A stretch of 7,643 nt of DNA from JBGCDD01 sp045105075 (lineage in GTDB: Bacteria > Pseudomonadota > Alphaproteobacteria > Rhodobacterales > Rhodobacteraceae), in contig JBGCDD010000027.1 in NCBI GenBank assembly GCA_045105075.1, positions 1-7,643 of the forward strand, given 5' to 3'. The notes under the pieces were generated by a model. The model ran no database searches. It was not told where the DNA came from and saw only the letters and a list, made by a program, of their open reading frames with translations. Below are positions 6,682 through 7,643 of this stretch, one piece after another. Position numbers and translations under genes: made by a program. Positions within the stretch are counted from its first letter, which is position 1, and every line of letters starts with the position of its first letter.

Positions 6682-7023
6682 TTGATAGAACGCATTGACC
6701 AAACCGCGCGCATGAGCCGTATCGTAAAACACAATGGTGTCATTTACCTGTGTGGACAGGTCGGCGCGGGTGACTCCGTCGCCGGACAAACCGCAGATTG
6801 CCTGTCACGCGTTGATGCGCTTTTGCAAGAGGCCGGCTCAGACCGCGAACACATGCTGCAGGCGATCATTTGGCTGTCCGATATGTCCGACTTTGCCGAA
6901 ATGAACGCAGTCTGGGACGCGTGGGTTCCCACCGGTCACGCTCCCGCACGCGCCTGCGGAGAAGCAAAACTGGCCCGCGACGCGCTAAAGGTCGAGATCA
7001 TCGTGACCGCTGCGGAAAAATAG
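6682..7023 (+). CDS. RidA family enamine/imine deaminase
   Basis: This protein of 113 residues matches the small trimeric YjgF/YER057c/UK114 (RidA) family, which hydrolyses reactive enamine/imine intermediates to the keto acid and ammonia in the cytosol. It opens with IERIDQTARMSRIVKHNG, followed by YLCGQVG (22-28). The active-site Arg90 and Cys92 sit in PARAC, matching Arg105/Cys107 of Salmonella RidA by spacing, and Glu105 in KVEI falls where RidA has Glu120. So the deaminase residues appear intact. Start choice is uncertain: TTG 6682 fits the family N-terminus and has GGAAAGAG upstream, while ATG 6655 would give 122 residues. It lies 40 nt after the FAD oxidoreductase stop (13 nt if the ATG is used), an arrangement consistent with hydrolysing the imine made by that oxidase. 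It is probably co-transcribed with it. Confidence 0.85.
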   Translation: MIERIDQTARMSRIVKHNGVIYLCGQVGAGDSVAGQTADCLSRVDALLQEAGSDREHMLQAIIWLSDMSDFAEMNAVWDAWVPTGHAPARACGEAKLARDALKVEIIVTAAEK

Positions 7024-7350
7024 GGCCTGTTGCGGCCGGATCTTCACAGCACATCCGCCCATCCACTTGACCTGCAACGCGCATTCCCGCGATGTGACGC
7101 GTTTCGGTTTGATGCCGCGCGTCCGAATTGCCCATGTTGCGAACCCGTTTCCATCCACACAGAGTGCGGGGCGCTTCCAGCTTTTACAAAGACAAAGTCC
7201 ATACCTTGCCCGCACCGGTTGCGGCATCACCGAGCGGCTTCTTGGAAGGCCTCTCGCGACCGCCACCTGCGTCGAAGAGCAATCAAGTTTCATGATAAGT
7301 CCCAGGAAGGGAGCAATTTTGCGCACCACCAGGCGTTCGAGGCTCCGAAC
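7024..7350. other. Gene-poor stretch between RidA and the IS element
   Basis: I see no convincing gene in these 327 nt. Open frames exist on both strands (for instance 7030-7353 and 7067-7372 forward, and 7329 back to 6985 reverse), but they overlap one another, are Arg/Cys/His-rich, show no recognised motif and have no good ribosome site. Two of them run into the IS end and one into RidA. No strong hairpin followed by a T-run is seen after the RidA stop. It could be an intergenic region or the decayed remains of a gene or older mobile element. Confidence 0.4.
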
Positions 7351-7376
7351 TGAGGTGCCCTTATTTTCCTAGACGG
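7351..7376 (+). repeat. Probable left terminal inverted repeat of an IS3-family element
   Basis: The stretch beginning TGAGGTGCCC and running through TTTTCCTAGACGG has the look of IS3-family ends, which start with TG and carry a C-rich then T-rich tract, at the expected distance (62 nt) before the orfA start. The matching right end and any 3-4 nt target duplication lie outside the window, so the exact boundary is inferred. Confidence 0.5.
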
Positions 7377-7412
7377 TTTGCTTGGTAATTTTGGAACCAA
7401 GGCGAGACGGAT

Positions 7413-7643
7413 ATGAGCAAGGGCATACGATTTACGGGTGAGTTTAAGCGGGACGCTGTAACGCAGGTTGTTGAGCGTGGCTATGCGGTCAGCGAAGTGG
7501 CGGAGCGGCTGGGGATTAGCACTAGGTCGCTGTACACTTGGAAGACACAGTTTTCGAAGCCACCTCATGTACGATCAGAGGTTTTGGATCAGGCCGTTGA
7601 GATCAGGCGGTTGAAGCGCGAACTGGCCCGCGTGACGCAAGAC
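7413..7643 (+). CDS. IS3-family transposase OrfA, N-terminal 77 residues (cut by window end)
   Basis: The frame is open from ATG 7413 to the window edge. FTGEFKRDAV (7-16) is the classic opening of IS3-type OrfA proteins. YAVSEVAERLGISTRSLYTW (24-43) forms the helix-turn-helix that binds the inverted repeats. VLDQAVEIRRLKRELARV (57-74) begins the leucine-zipper-like helix used for oligomerisation. The typical length is about 90-100 residues, so only the end is missing. Upstream purines (AAGG at 7399-7402 and GACGG at 7406-7410) can serve as ribosome site. No frameshift or stop is seen in the part present. Confidence 0.88.
   Translation, partial: MSKGIRFTGEFKRDAVTQVVERGYAVSEVAERLGISTRSLYTWKTQFSKPPHVRSEVLDQAVEIRRLKRELARVTQD

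Larger units (their letters stand above)
7351..7643 (+). mobile_element. IS3-family insertion sequence, left end only
   Basis: The element comprises the probable left inverted repeat, a short leader and the start of orfA. OrfB, which would carry the DDE integrase domain, lies beyond the window. In this family the active transposase is an OrfAB fusion made by programmed -1 frameshifting; the slip site is not in view, so intactness cannot be judged. It is inserted 327 nt downstream of RidA in the same orientation as the metabolic genes. Confidence 0.75.

Noticed and set aside
7067..7372. Forward open frame of 101 codons after RidA
   Set aside because: It runs into the IS end, overlaps other frames in the same stretch, lacks a ribosome site and shows no motif.

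Overview
The window is GC-rich, with G or C favoured at third codon positions. Its protein style suggests an alphaproteobacterium, most likely the Rhodobacteraceae/Roseobacter group; this is inferred from gene style and content only, with no rRNA or marker gene to confirm it. Everything recognisable is on the + strand.

Layout: (a) 2-160 is the 3' end of a gene that begins before the window. (b) 225-5403 is a tight five-gene run. It encodes a full-length UxaA/altronate-dehydratase-family enzyme, a Gfo/Idh/MocA oxidoreductase (4-nt overlap), a phytanoyl-CoA-dioxygenase-family Fe(II)/2-oxoglutarate oxygenase (8-nt overlap), a beta-hydroxyacid dehydrogenase (20-nt gap) and a ten-helix EamA/DMT transporter (2-nt gap, TTG start). 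(c) 5404-5531 is a 128-nt gap holding operator-like TCTG/CAGA half-sites. (d) 5532-7023 is an FAD-dependent DAO-family oxidoreductase followed by a RidA-family enamine/imine deaminase, probably also TTG-started. (e) 7024-7350 has no convincing gene. (f) 7351-7643 is the left end of an IS3-family insertion sequence with the start of its OrfA transposase, cut by the window edge.

The gene set looks like a small-molecule catabolic cassette. A membrane carrier, two NAD(P)-linked dehydrogenases and a dehydratase of the sugar-acid type are joined by an oxygenase that could hydroxylate or trim the substrate. The FAD oxidase and RidA fit an amine or amino-acid oxidation step whose reactive imine is then hydrolysed. 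I cannot name the substrate. One clue is that the beta-hydroxyacid dehydrogenase has a Gly-Arg-Thr substrate loop like that of sulfolactaldehyde reductase YihU in place of the usual Ser-Gly-Gly. UxaA-family enzymes also include the sulfo-lyase SuyAB, so an organosulfonate or other acidic C3-C6 compound is a testable possibility. No regulator, kinase, aldolase or uronate isomerase is present, so the pathway must continue outside the window.
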